Below are positions 53,156 to 61,722 of a stretch of 64,000 bases of DNA, piece by piece. Within the stretch, counting starts at the first letter, position 1. Every line of letters starts with the position of its first letter. The stretch comes from Nocardioides sp. IC4_145 (GTDB taxonomy: Bacteria > Actinomycetota > Actinomycetes > Propionibacteriales > Nocardioidaceae): positions 1-64,000 of the forward strand of contig NZ_JAANMS010000006.1 in NCBI RefSeq assembly GCF_011250565.1, written 5' to 3'. The position numbers were made by a program, and so were the translations under genes. Below the pieces are notes generated by a model. It did no database searches. It saw nothing but the letters and a program-made list of their open reading frames with translations, and was not told where the DNA came from.

Positions 53156-54868
53156 TCAGCGACCGCGGGGGAGCGGAAGCCGCCGGGTGAGCGTGGCGAC
53201 CACCGAGGTGACCTCTGTCAGCCGCAGCGCCCGGGCCACCGCGAGGAACACCGCGACGTCGACGAGCACCACCACGAGCGCCCGCAGCACCGCCACGGCG
53301 TACGACGACTCGTCGCCGAGCACGTCCAGCAGCACCTTCGCCAGCCAGGCCGCCCCGGTCGAGACGCCGACCGTGATCACCATCCGCACGGCGAACCGGA
53401 CGAGGGTCGGCGTCCGCAGCCCGCCCAGCCGGCGCCGGAGCACGGCGTAGGACAGCAGTGCACCGACGCCGTACGCCGCGGCGTACGCGAGCGCGAGGGC
53501 GGGCGCGGTGCCGGCGTCGTCGGTGGCGTGGACGAGGACCAGCGCGGCGAGCACGTTGGTGGCGCCGACGGCGCACTGGACGTAGAAGACGGTGCGCGTC
53601 TGCTCGAGGGCGTAGAAGCCGCGCAGCATCAGGTAGTGGACGGTGAAGAGCACCAGGCCGGGGGCGAACGCGGCGAGCGTGCCGATGTAGTTCTCGTAGG
53701 TCGCCGACGCCGCGCCGAGGGAGATCAGGCGCGCCAGCTCCGGCGCCAGCACCGGCAGCAGCGCGGCGAAGGGCAGCACGACGGCCAGCGCGGTGCGCAG
53801 CGTCGAGCTGAGCGCGCGCGCCAGGCCGCTGAGGTCGGTCTCGGCCGCGCGCCGCGAGAGCGTCGGGAGGATCGCCGTCGCCAGCGAGACCGTGATGACG
53901 GAGTGGGGGACCATCACGATGAGGAACGCCGCGGAGTAGACCGAGTAGCCGGTGGCGTCGGCCTCCCCGCCGGCCGTGCCCTGCGAGGCGAGGCGGACGA
54001 CGACGGTGTAGGCGACCTGGTTGACGATGACGAAGAGCACCGTCCACACGCCCAGGCGCAGGGTGTGGCCCAGGCCCGTGCCGCGGAAGTCGAAGCGGGG
54101 GCGGAACCGGAAGCCGGCCGCGCGCAGGTACGGCACCAGGATCAGCAGCTGGGCGACGATGCCGAGCGTCGAGCCGAGACCGAGCACGAGCTCCTGGTCG
54201 CTGCTGTAGCCGGCGGTCAGCTCGGCGCCCTTCGCGGTGCCGTAGAGCAACAGGTAGAGACCGAGGACCAGCACCGAGATGACGTTGTTGGCGATCGGCG
54301 CCCACATCATCGGGCCGAAGCGGCCGCGGGCGTTGAGGATCTGCCCGACCAGCACGAACATGCCGTAGAAGAAGACCTGCGGCAGGCACCAGCGGGCGAG
54401 GTCGACGACCGACTCCCGGGCGTCGGCGGGGACGTCGGGGTCGACGTACAGGGCCATCACCCAGGGCGCCGCGAGGACCAGCAGCACGGTGACGGCGCCG
54501 AGGAAGAGCGCCGCGAGCGTCACGACCCGGTTCGTGTAGGCCTCGCCGCGGTCGGCGTCGCTCTTGGTGGCCCGCACCAGCTGCGGGACGAGCACGGCGT
54601 TGAAGACACCGCCCGCCAGCAGGATGTAGAGCATGTTCGGGATGGTGTTGGCGATGTTGAAGACGTCGGCGTGCAGCAGGTTGCCGAGCGCCGCGGCGAG
54701 CAGCAGCGTGCGGGCGTAGCCGCTGACGCGGCTGACGATCGTGCCGGCCGCCATCACCGCGCTGCTGGAGAGGATCGAGCGCTGCTCGTCGTCCGCCCGT
54801 CTGGTGGCCTCCTGGTCGGTGTGCTGGTCGGTCCCGGTGGTGGTCCGGTCGGGGGTCTCGTCCGTCAT
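53156..54868 (-). CDS. murJ: Lipid II flippase MurJ (MviN)
   Basis: Moves lipid II to the outer face of the membrane for peptidoglycan synthesis. 570 residues from ATG 54868 with a ~35-residue charged N-terminal tail. About 14 membrane segments are visible, starting [29 protein letters not shown] and including FNIANTIPNMLYILLAGGVFNAVLVPQLVRA, characteristic of MurJ. It overlaps the DUF6049 gene (ATGA) and leads into the pseudokinase gene. Confidence 0.95.
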   Translation of the reverse strand: MTDETPDRTTTGTDQHTDQEATRRADDEQRSILSSSAVMAAGTIVSRVSGYARTLLLAAALGNLLHADVFNIANTIPNMLYILLAGGVFNAVLVPQLVRATKSDADRGEAYTNRVVTLAALFLGAVTVLLVLAAPWVMALYVDPDVPADARESVVDLARWCLPQVFFYGMFVLVGQILNARGRFGPMMWAPIANNVISVLVLGLYLLLYGTAKGAELTAGYSSDQELVLGLGSTLGIVAQLLILVPYLRAAGFRFRPRFDFRGTGLGHTLRLGVWTVLFVIVNQVAYTVVVRLASQGTAGGEADATGYSVYSAAFLIVMVPHSVITVSLATAILPTLSRRAAETDLSGLARALSSTLRTALAVVLPFAALLPVLAPELARLISLGAASATYENYIGTLAAFAPGLVLFTVHYLMLRGFYALEQTRTVFYVQCAVGATNVLAALVLVHATDDAGTAPALALAYAAAYGVGALLSYAVLRRRLGGLRTPTLVRFAVRMVITVGVSTGAAWLAKVLLDVLGDESSYAVAVLRALVVVLVDVAVFLAVARALRLTEVTSVVATLTRRLPLPRGR

Positions 54869-57105
54869 GCGGTCTCCTCCTCGCGGCGGGCGCGCAGGAC
54901 GCTGCGGACCAGGCGCAGGGCGATCGTGCCGAAGAGCAGCACCGCGCCGACCCCCATGGCCACCCAGATGATCCCGCTCGCCTGGATCGAGCGGATCGAG
55001 AGCTCCTGGGCCGAGCCGAGCGGGGTGTGGCTGTCCTCGGGGTCCTCGGTGTGGTCGGTCAGCATCAGCCGGACCCGGTGCACGCCGGGCTCCCGCGTGG
55101 TGGCATCGAGCAGCACCGAGACCCGCTGCCCGGCGCCGACCTCGACGGTGTCGGGCCCCTCGATCGAGATCGCGGCGGGGTCCTCGGTGACGGCCTGGAT
55201 GCTGACCTCGACCGGCTCGTCGAGGCCGTTGACGACCGTGGCGCCGAAGCGGCCGTTGGCGCTCGACAGCGCGACGCCCGGCGGCGCCTCGATCGTCACG
55301 CTGCCGAGGCGCTCCTCGATCCAGCGCTGCGAGGCGCGCAGGGAGAGGCGGGTGGCGGGTAGCCGGCCGCGGGAGGAGTACGACAGCGCGCCGAGCGCCT
55401 CGTCGGCGACCTCGGCCGCGACTCCGGTGTTGTCACGCAGCACGTGCTGGAGCACGTCGCCGGCGCGGATCAGCGCCGCGGCCGTCTCGAAGGTCTCCGG
55501 GTCGACGCGGCGCGCCTCCTGCCGCTCGGGCAGGACCAGGTCGTCCGCCGCGACCGCGGTGCCCTGGCGGTCGGCGGCCTCGGCGACGGTGCCGAGGTCG
55601 ATCCAGTCCTCGGCGAGCCCGTCGAGGAAGCCGTTCGTCGAGACCGGCGTCCAGCCGCTCGGCAGCTGCACCACCAAGGGCTTGCGGCCGGGCTCGAGCA
55701 GTCGCACCGCCGCCTCCGCGAGCACGCGCTGGCGCAGCGCCACCGCCGCGAGCGGGTCGTCCGGCCCGGGGCCGCCCGAGGCCGCGCCGGAGGAGGTGAC
55801 GACCAGGCGGCGACCGTCGACGGTGGCCACCCCGGGCGGGTCCTCGGGGAACATCCGGTCGGTGACGAGCAGCGTGTCGTCGGGGTCGGTGGCCGGCAGC
55901 GCGGCCGGGTCGAGGTAGCCGGTGGGCGAGCCGAGGCCTGGGCTGGTGTCGACCTCCCACGGGTCGCTCGCCGCCACGCTGCGCGCCCGGGCGCGGGTCA
56001 GCAGGTCGGCGTCGGCGGCGGCCGCCCCGGCCACGTCGAGGTCGCCGTACGGCAGCGTGAGCACCTCGTCGCCGGCCATGGCGGCGCTGAGCCGGCCGAG
56101 CCAGGCCGAGGCGACCTCGGCCGCCGCCGCCTCCTCGGGGCTGGGCTCGTGCTCGTCACCGGACGCCCGACCGTCCTCGCGGTCGCCCTGGCCGTCCTGC
56201 TCGCCCTCGCCCTGGTCCTCCCCGCCCTCCGGGCCGTCGGACCCACCGGCGCCGGGCGAGAAGCCGACGTCGGGCTCGCCCGACGGCGCGATCGGGCGGC
56301 CGTCGACCGTCGGGGCCAGGGAGCGTGGCGGGTTGCCCTCGGCGAGGTCGCGCACCGCGTCGACCAGGGCCGGGTCGACCAGCCAGGTGACCGGCTGGTC
56401 GCCGGCGGAGGCGCCGAGGTCGACCAGCGAGCGGAGCGATCCGTCGGGGCCGAGGGTGCGCGACCAGCCCTCGACGTCGGCCAGCGACCCGTCGTCCTCC
56501 CGGGCCAGCGAGCGCCGCAGGGGGATGACGACCGCGGCAGGGACCTCGCCGCGCGTGCTGGGCGGGACGAGCGGCAGGAACGTGCGGGCCCGGCCGTCCG
56601 CGCCGTCGATGCGGCCCGCCGGCGACTCCCCCAGGGCGTGGACGCCGAACCAGTAGACGCCGGCGGCGCTCACCGCGATGCGGTTGCGGGGCAGCGTCAG
56701 CCGGAACTGCGCCGACTCTCCGGGCTCCAGCGCGTCGACCTCGTCGCTGACCTCCACGACGCGGCCGCCGACCTCGATGTCGGCCGGGATCTCCGCGGCC
56801 TCGGCCAGCTGGGCGGTCGACGTCATCGGGGTGGAGCCGACGAACGGGTAGAGGCGGATGGCCGACCAGGTCTCGGTGCTGGTGTTGGTGACCTCGCCGG
56901 AGATGCGGATCGGGCCGCGTCGTGGGATCGCGCCGGGGGTGAGCGAGGTGATCGTCACCGCCAGCGGGGCGTCGTCCTCCGCCGCGGCGGCGGTCGCTGC
57001 CGGCGCCGGCGGCGCGGTCGCGAGGCTCCCCGGGACCGCTGCCGTGGCGGCCAGCGCGAGGGCCGCGGCCGCCAGGGCAGGCCGCAGCGACCGGGGGCGA
57101 AGCAT
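54865..57105 (-). CDS. DUF6049 family secreted/membrane protein
   Basis: A 746-residue envelope protein from ATG 57105 with an N-terminal signal peptide (LRPALAAAALALAATAAVPGSLA). Beta-rich domains at the N terminus contain ITSLTPGAIPRRGPIRISGEVTNTSTETWSAIRLYPF and AAGVYWFGVHALGESP. A Gly/Asp/Glu-rich spacer lies near residues 280-320. The C terminus ends in a membrane helix and basic tail (IIWVAMGVGAVLLFGTIALRLVRSVLRARREEE). It is the positional counterpart of M. tuberculosis Rv3909. Always adjacent to murJ, so an envelope role is likely, but the function is unknown. Confidence 0.88.
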   Translation of the reverse strand: MLRPRSLRPALAAAALALAATAAVPGSLATAPPAPAATAAAAEDDAPLAVTITSLTPGAIPRRGPIRISGEVTNTSTETWSAIRLYPFVGSTPMTSTAQLAEAAEIPADIEVGGRVVEVSDEVDALEPGESAQFRLTLPRNRIAVSAAGVYWFGVHALGESPAGRIDGADGRARTFLPLVPPSTRGEVPAAVVIPLRRSLAREDDGSLADVEGWSRTLGPDGSLRSLVDLGASAGDQPVTWLVDPALVDAVRDLAEGNPPRSLAPTVDGRPIAPSGEPDVGFSPGAGGSDGPEGGEDQGEGEQDGQGDREDGRASGDEHEPSPEEAAAAEVASAWLGRLSAAMAGDEVLTLPYGDLDVAGAAAADADLLTRARARSVAASDPWEVDTSPGLGSPTGYLDPAALPATDPDDTLLVTDRMFPEDPPGVATVDGRRLVVTSSGAASGGPGPDDPLAAVALRQRVLAEAAVRLLEPGRKPLVVQLPSGWTPVSTNGFLDGLAEDWIDLGTVAEAADRQGTAVAADDLVLPERQEARRVDPETFETAAALIRAGDVLQHVLRDNTGVAAEVADEALGALSYSSRGRLPATRLSLRASQRWIEERLGSVTIEAPPGVALSSANGRFGATVVNGLDEPVEVSIQAVTEDPAAISIEGPDTVEVGAGQRVSVLLDATTREPGVHRVRLMLTDHTEDPEDSHTPLGSAQELSIRSIQASGIIWVAMGVGAVLLFGTIALRLVRSVLRARREEETA

Positions 57106-57149
57106 GCGGACGACACTATCCGTGTCGATCGGTCCTAGAATCGTCCCCC

Positions 57150-58595
57150 GTGCCCGACGCTCCGCTTCCTCCCCTGCAGCTCACCGACGTCCAGCGCTCG
57201 GTGGCCGAGGAGCTGGACCGGATCGCGCCGGTGATCGACGAGCTGGGCCGTCGCTTCGCCGACGCCGGCCACGAGCTGTCGCTGGTCGGTGGCCCGGTCC
57301 GGGACGCGATGCTGGGGCGCCACCACAACGACCTGGACCTCACCACCTCCGCGCGGCCCGAGCAGACCGAGCGGCTCCTCAAGGGCTGGGCCGACGCGAT
57401 CTGGGACATGGGCCGCGCGTTCGGCACCATCGGCTGCCGCCGGGGCGACTGGCAGGTCGAGATCACGACGTACCGCTCGGAGTCCTACGACCCCTCCTCC
57501 CGCAAGCCCGACGTCGACTTCGGCGACAGCCTCGACGGCGACCTCGGCCGGCGGGACTTCACGGTCAACGCGATGGCGGTGCGCCTGCCGGGGCGGCAGG
57601 TGGAGGACCCGTACGGCGGCGTCGTCGACCTCGCGCACCGGGTGCTGCGGACCCCGGGCCGGCCCGAGGACTCCTTCTCCGACGACCCGCTGCGGATGAT
57701 GCGCGCGGCGCGGTTCGCCGCGCAGCTGGGGTTCACCGTCGACGACGGCGTCCGCGAGGCGATGACCGCGATGGCCGAGCGGATCTCGATCATCTCCGCC
57801 GAGCGCGTCCGCGACGAGCTGGTCAAGCTGGTGTGCGCGCCGTACCCGCGCCTCGGCCTCACCCTCCTCGTCGAGACCGGCCTCGCGGCCCTTGTGCTGC
57901 CCGAGCTGCCGGCGCTCCAGCTCGAGCGCGACGAGCACCACCGCCACAAGGACGTCTACGAGCACACCCTGACCGTGCTCGAGCAGGCGATCGACCTCGA
58001 GCACCGGCTCGGCGGCGAGCCGGACTTCGTCTCCCGCTTCGCCGCGCTCATGCACGACGTCGGCAAGCCGCGCACCCGCCGGTTCGTGGCCGACGGCACC
58101 GTCACCTTCCACCACCACGACGTGGTCGGCGCGAAGATCACCCGCAAGCGGATGCAGGCGCTGCGGTTCTCCAACGACGAGATCGACGCGGTCGGCAAGC
58201 TCGTCGAGCTGCACCTGCGCTTCCACGGCTACGGGTCGGGGGAGTGGACCGACTCCGCGGTGCGCCGCTACGTCCGCGACGCCGGCGACCAGCTCGAGCG
58301 GCTGCACATCCTCACCCGGGCCGACTGCACCACGCGCAACCAGCGCAAGGCGGCCCGGCTCGCGCGCACCTACGACGAGCTCGAGGAGCGGATCGCCCGG
58401 CTCTCGGAGCAGGAGGAGCTCGCCTCGATCCGCCCCGACCTCGACGGCAACCAGATCATGGAGCTCCTTGGCATCGGCCCCGGCCGCGAGATCGGCCAGG
58501 CCTACCAGCACCTGCTCGAGCTGCGGATGGACCACGGTCCGCTCGGCGAGGAGCGCGCCCGCGAGGAGCTGCTCGCCTGGTGGGCGGCCCGGTAG
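57150..58595 (+). CDS. pcnA: CCA tRNA nucleotidyltransferase
   Basis: Adds or repairs the 3' CCA of tRNAs; the tRNA genes in this window do not encode CCA, which fits. 481 residues from GTG 57150. The nucleotidyltransferase head has LVGGPVRDAMLGRHHNDLDLTTSARP with the catalytic DLD, and DFTVNAMAVRLPG. The neck contains DPLRMMRAARFAAQLGF. The C-terminal HD domain has FAALMHDVGKPRTRR. It is divergent from the DUF6049 gene (44-base gap), as in mycobacteria. The NUDIX gene mutT4, which lies between in mycobacteria, is absent. Confidence 0.96.
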   Translation: MPDAPLPPLQLTDVQRSVAEELDRIAPVIDELGRRFADAGHELSLVGGPVRDAMLGRHHNDLDLTTSARPEQTERLLKGWADAIWDMGRAFGTIGCRRGDWQVEITTYRSESYDPSSRKPDVDFGDSLDGDLGRRDFTVNAMAVRLPGRQVEDPYGGVVDLAHRVLRTPGRPEDSFSDDPLRMMRAARFAAQLGFTVDDGVREAMTAMAERISIISAERVRDELVKLVCAPYPRLGLTLLVETGLAALVLPELPALQLERDEHHRHKDVYEHTLTVLEQAIDLEHRLGGEPDFVSRFAALMHDVGKPRTRRFVADGTVTFHHHDVVGAKITRKRMQALRFSNDEIDAVGKLVELHLRFHGYGSGEWTDSAVRRYVRDAGDQLERLHILTRADCTTRNQRKAARLARTYDELEERIARLSEQEELASIRPDLDGNQIMELLGIGPGREIGQAYQHLLELRMDHGPLGEERAREELLAWWAAR

Positions 58596-58733
58596 CGGTC
58601 AGGTCGTCCAGGGTGCGGGGTCAGCGGTGCACCGTCGGGCGCCCCGCTGACCACGGTCCCCACGTGCGAGCCAGCAGTCGAGCGTGGACGTCGTACGCCG
58701 CGCGGGGCTGCGCCGCCCCACTAGGGTGCGGCC

Positions 58734-59216
58734 ATGACCGGCTCTCTCCCCACCGACCTCGAGGCGACCGTGGAGGTCGCCGCTCCGCCCGCTACGGTCT
58801 GGTCGCTCGTCGCCGACCCGGCCCGGGCGCGCGAGTGGAGCCCGCAGGTCCTGCGCACCTTCGTCCGCGGCCGCCCGGTGCAGCAGGGCACGACATTCCT
58901 CAACCTCAACTCCCGCGGGCCGCTCGTGTGGCCCACCACCGCCAAGGTGACGTCGTTCGACCCGCACGTGCGCTTCGCCTTCCGCGTGTACGAGAACCGC
59001 ACCACCTGGTCCTTCACGCTCGAGCCCACCGCCGACGGCGGCACCCGGCTCACCAACCGTCGCGAGACCTCCGAGGGCATCTCGGCCGTCTCCCTGCTCC
59101 TGACCCGCGTCGCTCTCGGCGGCGTCGACACCTTCACCGACGAGCTCCGCGCCGGCATGGCCGAGACCCTCGGCAAGATCAAGGCCGCCGCCGAGTCGCT
59201 CGCCGCCGCGCGCTGA
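58734..59216 (+). CDS. SRPBCC (polyketide cyclase/START-like) family protein
   Basis: A 160-residue single-domain protein from ATG 58734. The helix-grip fold is suggested by ATVEVAAPPATVWSLVADPARAREWSPQVLRT at the N terminus, alternating strands (HVRFAFRVYENRTTWSFTLEPTADGGTRLTNRRE) and a long C-terminal helix (FTDELRAGMAETLGKIKAAAESLAA). Such proteins bind hydrophobic ligands; the ligand is unknown. Confidence 0.87.
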   Translation: MTGSLPTDLEATVEVAAPPATVWSLVADPARAREWSPQVLRTFVRGRPVQQGTTFLNLNSRGPLVWPTTAKVTSFDPHVRFAFRVYENRTTWSFTLEPTADGGTRLTNRRETSEGISAVSLLLTRVALGGVDTFTDELRAGMAETLGKIKAAAESLAAAR

Positions 59217-59222
59217 TCGTCT

Positions 59223-59266
59223 GGGCGTGCGGCTGCGGTCCGGGCGTGCGGCTGCGGTCCGGGCGT
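59223..59266. repeat. 19-base tandem repeat
   Basis: GGGCGTGCGGCTGCGGTCC occurs at 59223-59241 and again, unchanged, at 59242-59260, with a third start GGGCGT at 59261-59266. It lies directly after the SRPBCC stop and runs into the inverted-repeat element. Confidence 0.8.
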
Positions 59267-59347
59267 CGACGATCGTTCAATTGCGCGGATTTGTACGGTT
59301 CTAGGGCCGTCCAGGCGCTGAAACCGCGCAATTGCGCGGTTGTCGAC
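59265..59347. repeat. CAATTG/GTCGAC inverted-repeat element, copy 2
   Basis: The left unit starts GTCGACGATCGTTCAATTGC at 59265 and the right unit, CCGCGCAATTGCGCGGTTGT plus CGAC, ends at 59347; the two face each other. A small inner stem (ACGG/CCGT) lies between. The palindromic core CGCAATTGCG is perfect in the right unit. Total length 83 bases, between convergent genes (SRPBCC rightward, AbiEi-DUF559 leftward). Confidence 0.65.
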
Positions 59348-59387
59348 GCCGACCGGCGGCCCGGCCCATGCCCGGCCCAGGCCCGGC

Positions 59388-60305
59388 TCAGCCGGCCTGG
59401 GCGCGGCCCGGGAAGTGCAGCTCCCACCCCGGCCGAGGCAGCGGCAGCCGGAGCCCGCAGCGCGAGGCGGCCGCGCGGATCCGATCGATGGTCTGCGCCG
59501 GCGTGCCGTAGATGTCGTTCGCGGTGACATGGACGACGTGCCAGTCGAGTGCGTCCACGAGCTCGCTCCGACGCAGGTCCCGCCGCCAGGTCGGCGTGTC
59601 GACCCGGTGGTGCGTCCCGTCGTACTCCACGGCCAGCCGGTGGTGCCGGTAGGCGAGGTCGAACTCGACCAGCACGTCACCGTCGGCCGAGCGGATCTCG
59701 AGGTTGACCTCGGGCTCGGGCAGGCCGGCAAGGACGATCAGCAGCCGCAGACGTGTCTCCATGGCCGACCTGACCCGGTCGCGGACGAAGGTGGCGGCGT
59801 GGCGCGCGGCTGGCGACCAGTAGTCCGTGGTCCGCTCGAGTCCGGCGCGCAGGTCGGCGGCCGTGATGCCGAAGACGCGCAGCATGCTGTCCCCGGCCAC
59901 CACGAGGTCGACCAGGTCCAGCATGGATGCCAGCTCGACGAACAGGCGCACGGGCTCGGACACGGGCAGGCCGCGCCAGACGCGCGTGCGCGTGGCCGGC
60001 GGCGCGACGTGGGGCTTGAGGCCGGGCTGCCAGCGGCGGTCCTCGGCGCGGAGGACGCTGACGTGGATTAGCGGGGACTCGGGCACCGCGACGCCGCACC
60101 AGGCGGCCGCCGTCCGGTGGCTCAGCCACGCTCCCTCTGGGTGGAGCGCCAGCGCGCCCTCCATCCGCTCACGCTCGGACGGGGCGACCTCGGCGCGGAT
60201 GTAGACGCCGCGGAAGATCCGCCGGTAGCGGGAGGTCCGCAGCACCCGGTCGCTCACCCCGGCGCGCACCGCGTCGGCCCGGGTGAAGGGTCGTCGTTCG
60301 TCCAT
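59388..60305 (-). CDS. AbiEi-like HTH plus DUF559 nuclease-like protein
   Basis: A 305-residue protein from ATG 60305 (MDERRPFTRADAVRAGVSDRVLR). Residues about 5-55 are a winged helix of the AbiEi antitoxin N-terminal type (TRADAVRAGVSDRVLRTSRYRRIFRGVYI in outline). A middle alpha/beta part includes LSHRTAAAWCGV. The C-terminal third resembles DUF559/Vsr-like PD-(D/E)xK domains: VEFDLAYRHHRLAVEYDGTHH, TWRRDLRRSELVDALDWHVVHVT. There is no neighbouring AbiEii-type toxin gene, so this is not an obvious toxin-antitoxin pair. Proteins of this architecture are abundant in Nocardioidaceae and their role is unknown. Confidence 0.82.
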   Translation of the reverse strand: MDERRPFTRADAVRAGVSDRVLRTSRYRRIFRGVYIRAEVAPSERERMEGALALHPEGAWLSHRTAAAWCGVAVPESPLIHVSVLRAEDRRWQPGLKPHVAPPATRTRVWRGLPVSEPVRLFVELASMLDLVDLVVAGDSMLRVFGITAADLRAGLERTTDYWSPAARHAATFVRDRVRSAMETRLRLLIVLAGLPEPEVNLEIRSADGDVLVEFDLAYRHHRLAVEYDGTHHRVDTPTWRRDLRRSELVDALDWHVVHVTANDIYGTPAQTIDRIRAAASRCGLRLPLPRPGWELHFPGRAQAG

Positions 60306-60389
60306 GACGTCGACCCTGCCTCGACGACGGCGACCGGTGCGGGTCTCTCCACAGGCGAGCGCCGTCCCTGTGGAGGAACGGCGCTACTT

Positions 60390-60464
60390 CCGCGCAATTG
60401 AACGGTTGTGACGCCTTCGGAGGAGCGACCCGCGACAATTCGGCGCAATTGAACGATCGTCGAC
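60390..60464. repeat. CAATTG/GTCGAC element, copy 3
   Basis: Two same-strand units: CCGCGCAATTGAACGGTTGT with GAC, ending at 60412, and GGCGCAATTGAACGATCGT with CGAC, ending at 60464. The second is the exact complement of the start of copy 2 over most of its length. Copies 2 and 3 therefore bracket the AbiEi-DUF559 gene. The rest of the spacer (60306-60389) has only DnaA-box-like TCTCCACAG and TGTGGAGGA fragments. Confidence 0.62.
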
Positions 60465-60497
60465 CAGCCCCGAGCGGGCGACACCCCGCGAACGGCA

Positions 60498-60529
60498 CAC
60501 GGCCCGCCCGGAGGACCGGGCGGGCCGTG
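60498..60529 (-). terminator. Perfect hairpin after ino1
   Basis: CACGGCCCGCCCGG (60498-60511) pairs perfectly with 60516-60529 around AGGA. It lies 35 bases past the ino1 stop and is the likely terminator of the padR-ino1 unit. Confidence 0.8.
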
Positions 60530-60564
60530 GCAGGTGGTGCGGGTGGTTCAGGCCGAGCGGGAGG

Positions 60565-61650
60565 TCACTCCTCGCCGGCGATGAAGGCCTCGACGCGGCG
60601 GCGGCCCTCCTCGTCGGGGAGCTGCACCGGCGGGGACTTCATGAGGTACGACGACGCGGAGATGATCGGGCCGCCGATGCCGCGGTCCTTGGCGATCTTC
60701 GCGGCGCGGATCGCGTCGATGATGATGCCGGCGGAGTTCGGGGAGTCCCAGACCTCGAGCTTGTACTCCAGGTTGAGCGGGACGTCGCCGAACGCGCGGC
60801 CCTCGAGGCGGACGTAGGCCCACTTGCGGTCGTCGAGCCAGGCGACGTAGTCCGAGGGACCGATGTGGACGTTCTTGTCGTGGACCTTGCCCGACAGCGA
60901 GCCGGTGAGGTTCGAGGTGACGGCCTGGGTCTTGGAGACCTTCTTGGACTCCAGGCGCTCGCGCTCGAGCATGTTCTTGAAGTCCATGTTGCCGCCGACG
61001 TTGAGCTGGTAGGTGCGGTCCAGCGTCACGCCGCGGTCCTCGAACAGCTTCGCCATCACGCGGTGGGTGATGGTGGCGCCGACCTGGGACTTGATGTCGT
61101 CACCGACGATCGGGACGCCGGCGTCCTCGAACTTCTTGGCCCACTCGGGGTCGGAGGCGATGAAGACGGGGAGCGCGTTCACGAAGGCCACGCCGGCGTC
61201 GATCGCGCACTGGGCGTAGAACTTGTCGGCCTCCTCGGAGCCCACCGGGAGGTAGGACACCATCACGTCGACCTCGGCGTCCTTGAGCGCCTGGACGACG
61301 TCGACCGGCTCGGCGCCGGACTCCTCGATCGTCTCGCGGTAGTACTTGCCGAGGCCGTCGAGCGTCGGGCCGCGCTGCACCTCGACGCCGAGCGTCGGGA
61401 CGTCGCAGATCTTGATCGTGTTGTTCTCCGAGGCGTTGATCGCCTCGGACAGGTCCTTGCCGACCTTCTTGTCGTCGACGTCGAACGCCGCGACGAACTC
61501 CACGTCCTTGACGTGGTAGTCGCCGAACGCCACGTGCATCAGGCCGGGCACGGAGCCGGAGGGGTCCGCGTCTCGGTAGTACTCCACACCCTGCACGAGG
61601 GAGGTGGCGCAGTTGCCCACCCCCACGATCGCTACTCGAACCGAACCCAT
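60565..61650 (-). CDS. ino1: Inositol-3-phosphate synthase
   Basis: Converts glucose-6-phosphate to inositol-3-phosphate with NAD+, the first step to phosphatidylinositol and mycothiol. 361 residues from ATG 61650 with AGGAAGGAAG upstream. The NAD fold [37 protein letters not shown], the core [37 protein letters not shown] in outline, and [12 protein letters not shown] are typical of the actinobacterial class. It follows a PadR regulator by 72 bases, as in mycobacteria (Rv0046c-Rv0047c). Confidence 0.97.
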   Translation of the reverse strand: MGSVRVAIVGVGNCATSLVQGVEYYRDADPSGSVPGLMHVAFGDYHVKDVEFVAAFDVDDKKVGKDLSEAINASENNTIKICDVPTLGVEVQRGPTLDGLGKYYRETIEESGAEPVDVVQALKDAEVDVMVSYLPVGSEEADKFYAQCAIDAGVAFVNALPVFIASDPEWAKKFEDAGVPIVGDDIKSQVGATITHRVMAKLFEDRGVTLDRTYQLNVGGNMDFKNMLERERLESKKVSKTQAVTSNLTGSLSGKVHDKNVHIGPSDYVAWLDDRKWAYVRLEGRAFGDVPLNLEYKLEVWDSPNSAGIIIDAIRAAKIAKDRGIGGPIISASSYLMKSPPVQLPDEEGRRRVEAFIAGEE

Positions 61651-61722
61651 CGGGTCTTCCTTCCTGAACCTGTACGGAGTCTGTGTGCGCTGCGCTTGCT
61701 GGATCTGCTGCTGGTTCTGCTG

